Source: CAZCBD01 sp964496755
GTDB lineage: Bacteria; Bacteroidota; Ignavibacteria; Ignavibacteriales; Melioribacteraceae
Reading direction: 5' to 3'
Length of the DNA stretch: 7,671 nucleotides
NCBI GenBank assembly: GCA_964496755.1
Contig: CAZCBD010000134.1
Coordinates: 1 to 7,671, forward strand
The notes below the pieces were generated by a model that did not search any database, was not told the origin of the DNA, and saw nothing but the letters and a program-made list of their open reading frames with translations. Numbering within the stretch: the first letter of the stretch is position 1; each line of letters starts with the position of its first letter. This document shows positions 6,354-7,671 of the stretch, piece after piece. The position numbers were made by a program, and so were the translations under genes.

Positions 6354-6991
6354 TATACACCTCTCTTATCGGGTTCCCAGATATATTTATGCATTTGCAA
6401 TTGAAATCTGACATTTAATTTATTTTTCATTATTAAGTCAACAATCTTTTCCGGTTTAATTTTTCCAAAAACCGGTGAAAATAATACTTCGCATTTTTCA
6501 TCCAATTCATATTTTTCCACAATTTTTTTTGCAAACATAAAATCATTTTCATCGCCAATAACAAATTTAACTTCGTCAGAAAATTTAAGGTTAGTAAAAT
6601 TAGAGTACAAATTTTTACTATCCATGCCGCTCGAGGGAGTTTTAACATCGAGAATAATTTTTGTTTTTTTGTTTAAGTTAGAAATATCTTTACTTCCACT
6701 TGTTTCAAGCATTACTTCAAAACCTGAGCTAATCAATTCATTTATTAATTCGGGTGTTTCTTTCTGAAACAAAGGTTCGCCACCGGTTATTTCAACTAAA
6801 CTGCAATTGTATTTTTCAACTTGTTTAACTATTTCCTGAATTGAAAAATCAGTTCCTTCTTCGTAAGCATATTTAGTGTCGCAATATGTACATCGCAAGT
6901 TGCAACCCGTAAGGCGAACAAAAACTGAAGGCTTTCCTGCATAAGTGCTTTCGCCTTGAATTGAAAAAAATATTTCATTTACTTTCAGCAT
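6353..6991 (-). CDS. queE: 7-carboxy-7-deazaguanine synthase (QueE), radical SAM enzyme
   Basis: 212 residues. It turns 6-carboxy-tetrahydropterin into 7-carboxy-7-deazaguanine, the step after QueD, using S-adenosylmethionine and a [4Fe-4S] cluster. The family opening NEIFFSIQGES (5-15) leads into the cluster motif C30-N-L-R-C34-T-Y-C37-D. The SAM-binding E-I-T-G-G-E-P lies at 67-73 and ETSGS near 96-100. The C-terminus LQMHKYIWEPDKRGV is the conserved QueE ending, so the protein is complete. ATG start at 6991 has only weak Shine-Dalgarno support, but the conserved N-terminus begins within a few residues. First gene of the minus-strand unit with queD and glyS. queC and queF are not in the window and must lie elsewhere, or precursor is salvaged. 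No preQ1 riboswitch is recognisable in the 189-base leader region. Confidence 0.96.
   Translation of the reverse strand: MLKVNEIFFSIQGESTYAGKPSVFVRLTGCNLRCTYCDTKYAYEEGTDFSIQEIVKQVEKYNCSLVEITGGEPLFQKETPELINELISSGFEVMLETSGSKDISNLNKKTKIILDVKTPSSGMDSKNLYSNFTNLKFSDEVKFVIGDENDFMFAKKIVEKYELDEKCEVLFSPVFGKIKPEKIVDLIMKNKLNVRFQLQMHKYIWEPDKRGV
6358..6363 (-). promoter_or_regulatory. Shine-Dalgarno site of queD inside the 3' end of queE
   Basis: GAGGTG on the minus strand lies four bases before the queD ATG (6353-6351), within the last codons of queE. With the overlapping TAATG this points to translational coupling. Confidence 0.7.
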
Positions 6992-7043
6992 ACGCTTAAA
7001 AATTATGTTTTAGAAATTTAAAATGTAAAATTAATAAAACTTG

Positions 7044-7067
7044 AAACAACACCAAAAATTGTTGTTT
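7044..7067. repeat. Small hairpin in the queE leader region
   Basis: AAACAAC (7044-7050) and GTTGTTT (7061-7067) form a perfect 7-base stem around a 10-base loop. It lies in the spacer between the divergent queE and rpsT genes, 53 bases or more upstream of the queE start. It does not fit a terminator for any gene seen here. It could be a leader RNA element or protein site; low GC makes chance plausible. Confidence 0.3.
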
Positions 7068-7114
7068 TTACAAATTTTAGCTAATCTGAAAAAATTAATT
7101 TTATTAATGAATGT

Positions 7115-7145
7115 TTGACAAATTTTTTTATTAATATTATATTTG
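7115..7145 (+). promoter_or_regulatory. Promoter of rpsT
   Basis: A perfect -35 TTGACA (7115-7120) is followed after 17 bases by TATATT (7138-7143). The same stretch also reads TATATTTG (7138-7145), an exact match to the Bacteroidota -7 box TAnnTTTG, with TTTG (7114-7117) upstream in the -33 position. Transcription would start about 30 bases before the rpsT ATG, giving a short leader. Confidence 0.75.
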
Positions 7146-7170
7146 TTTTCTGAGAAAAAACTAAAATAAT

Positions 7171-7174
7171 AGGA
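7171..7174 (+). promoter_or_regulatory. Shine-Dalgarno site of rpsT
   Basis: AGGA lies six bases before the ATG at 7181, a standard spacing. Confidence 0.7.
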
Positions 7175-7180
7175 TATAAA

Positions 7181-7435
7181 ATGGCAAATCATAAGTCAGC
7201 TAAGAAACGTATTAAAACTAACGAGAAAAGAAGAAGAATGAATAAGGAAGCTGCTTCTAAATTGAAAACTTTAGTAAAAAAATTAAAGTCCACAACGGAT
7301 AAAGCGGCTGCAGAATCATTACTTAAGGAAACCGTATCCTTTATTGATAAAACAGCCGGTAAAGGTAGGTTACATAAAAATACCGCTGCCAGAAAAAAAT
7401 CTCAGATCACAAGATACGTGAATGGTTTAAGTTAA
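7181..7435 (+). CDS. rpsT: 30S ribosomal protein S20
   Basis: 84 residues, strongly basic and all-helical, the usual S20 length. The family opening MANHKSAKKRIKTNEKRR is intact, as are the alanine-rich helix 2 and the C-terminal GRLHKNTAARKKSQ block that contacts 16S rRNA. It is a primary binder of 16S rRNA near helices 9 and 44. The gene stands alone with its own promoter, ribosome binding site and terminator. In Escherichia coli S20 represses its own translation; the short leader here shows no obvious structure for this. Confidence 0.98.
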   Translation: MANHKSAKKRIKTNEKRRRMNKEAASKLKTLVKKLKSTTDKAAAESLLKETVSFIDKTAGKGRLHKNTAARKKSQITRYVNGLS

Positions 7436-7456
7436 GATTAAAATATAGGTTTTCTT

Positions 7457-7489
7457 AAGGCAATCTTTCACGATTGCCTTTTCTATTTT
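7457..7489 (+). terminator. Rho-independent terminator of rpsT
   Basis: AAGGCAATC (7457-7465) and GATTGCCTT (7472-7480) form a 9-base-pair stem around the loop TTTCAC, followed by TTCTATTTT. It begins 22 bases after the rpsT stop codon. Confidence 0.92.
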
Positions 7490-7517
7490 AAACTAAAAAC
7501 ACGAATATTTTTTTGGA

Positions 7518-7557
7518 TAATAGATTTTATATATCTTTAGATTATTAAAATCTATTA
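7518..7557. repeat. 40-base two-part palindrome upstream of the exported-protein gene
   Basis: Perfect 12-base arms TAATAGATTTTA (7518-7529) and TAAAATCTATTA (7546-7557) flank a 16-base centre. That centre holds a second dyad, ATCT-TT-AGAT (7533-7542), with the same midpoint, so 16 of 20 position pairs are complementary, with three mismatched pairs and the two-base centre. It ends 22 bases before the ATG at 7580, in promoter or leader position. No T-tract follows, so it is not a typical terminator. Likely an operator or an mRNA leader hairpin. Confidence 0.55.
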
Positions 7558-7579
7558 AACTGATTTATAAAGGTTAGAA

Positions 7580-7671
7580 ATGATAAAAAAATATTTTCTT
7601 TTTGTATTGTTATTTACATTTATTTTTGTTCAAGCCTCTGGCGGAGATAAAAGATTTTCTAAAAATCTTGG
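7580..7671 (+). CDS. Exported protein of unknown function, 3' end cut by window edge
   Basis: Thirty complete codons are visible plus two bases, and the frame is open to the right edge. The start is well supported: AGG lies six bases before the ATG, and the protein begins with a textbook signal peptide, MIKK followed by a hydrophobic core rich in Phe and Leu (about residues 5-17) and a V-Q-A site that should be cut after A19, before SGGDKRF. No Cys follows the cut site, so it is not a lipoprotein. Too little is visible to name a family. Separated from rpsT by a terminator, so it has its own promoter, perhaps within or around the 7518-7557 palindrome. Confidence 0.7.
   Translation, partial: MIKKYFLFVLLFTFIFVQASGGDKRFSKNL

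Noticed and set aside
6433..6648. Second minus-strand frame within queE
   Set aside because: Out-of-frame overlap inside an intact QueE; low-complexity product.
6992..7180. preQ1 riboswitch upstream of queE
   Set aside because: Neither strand shows the short stem-loop followed by an A-rich tail and downstream pairing of preQ1-I, nor a recognisable preQ1-II; only the simple hairpin at 7044-7067 is there.

Overview
The window is low-GC bacterial chromosome carrying ordinary single-copy genes rather than accessory or mobile DNA. Several features point to the Bacteroidota/Ignavibacteriota (FCB) part of the tree: AT-rich spacers, single-chain glycyl-tRNA synthetase, a PIN-PhoH ATPase, a secreted TPR protein of a kind I associate with that group, and a promoter in front of rpsT that contains the Bacteroidota-type TAnnTTTG box. 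This placement is an inference; no rRNA or marker alignment could be run.

Left part, plus strand: the C-terminal part of a TauE/SafE-type membrane permease runs in from the left edge and is followed by a small 2[4Fe-4S] ferredoxin. A strong, probably bidirectional hairpin terminator separates the ferredoxin from a convergent minus-strand phosphatase of the inositol-monophosphatase/HisN family, which starts at a TTG codon. A divergent spacer (1676-1808) then leads to a secreted tetratricopeptide-like protein of unknown function on the plus strand.

Middle part, minus strand: a PIN-PhoH ATPase converges on the TPR gene. Upstream of it, and insulated by a UUCG-loop terminator, lies the transcription unit queE-queD-glyS (in reading direction 6991 to 4398). 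queE and queD overlap by one base; glyS follows 42 bases later. QueD and QueE are two steps of the 7-deazaguanine (queuosine precursor) pathway, and GlyRS charges tRNA-Gly, so the unit is a tRNA modification/charging operon.

Right part, plus strand: rpsT (ribosomal protein S20) has a clear promoter, Shine-Dalgarno sequence and terminator. It is followed by the first 31 codons of an exported protein cut by the right edge, preceded by a 40-base palindrome-like element.

No CRISPR array, insertion sequence, tRNA, rRNA, toxin-antitoxin or defence system was seen, and no spacer exceeds 300 bases. I see no convincing new multi-gene system. The items most worth a second look are small-scale: a possible AUC start codon for GlyRS, the palindrome at 7518-7557, and a 10-base word, ATTAATTTTA, that occurs five times, always between genes.
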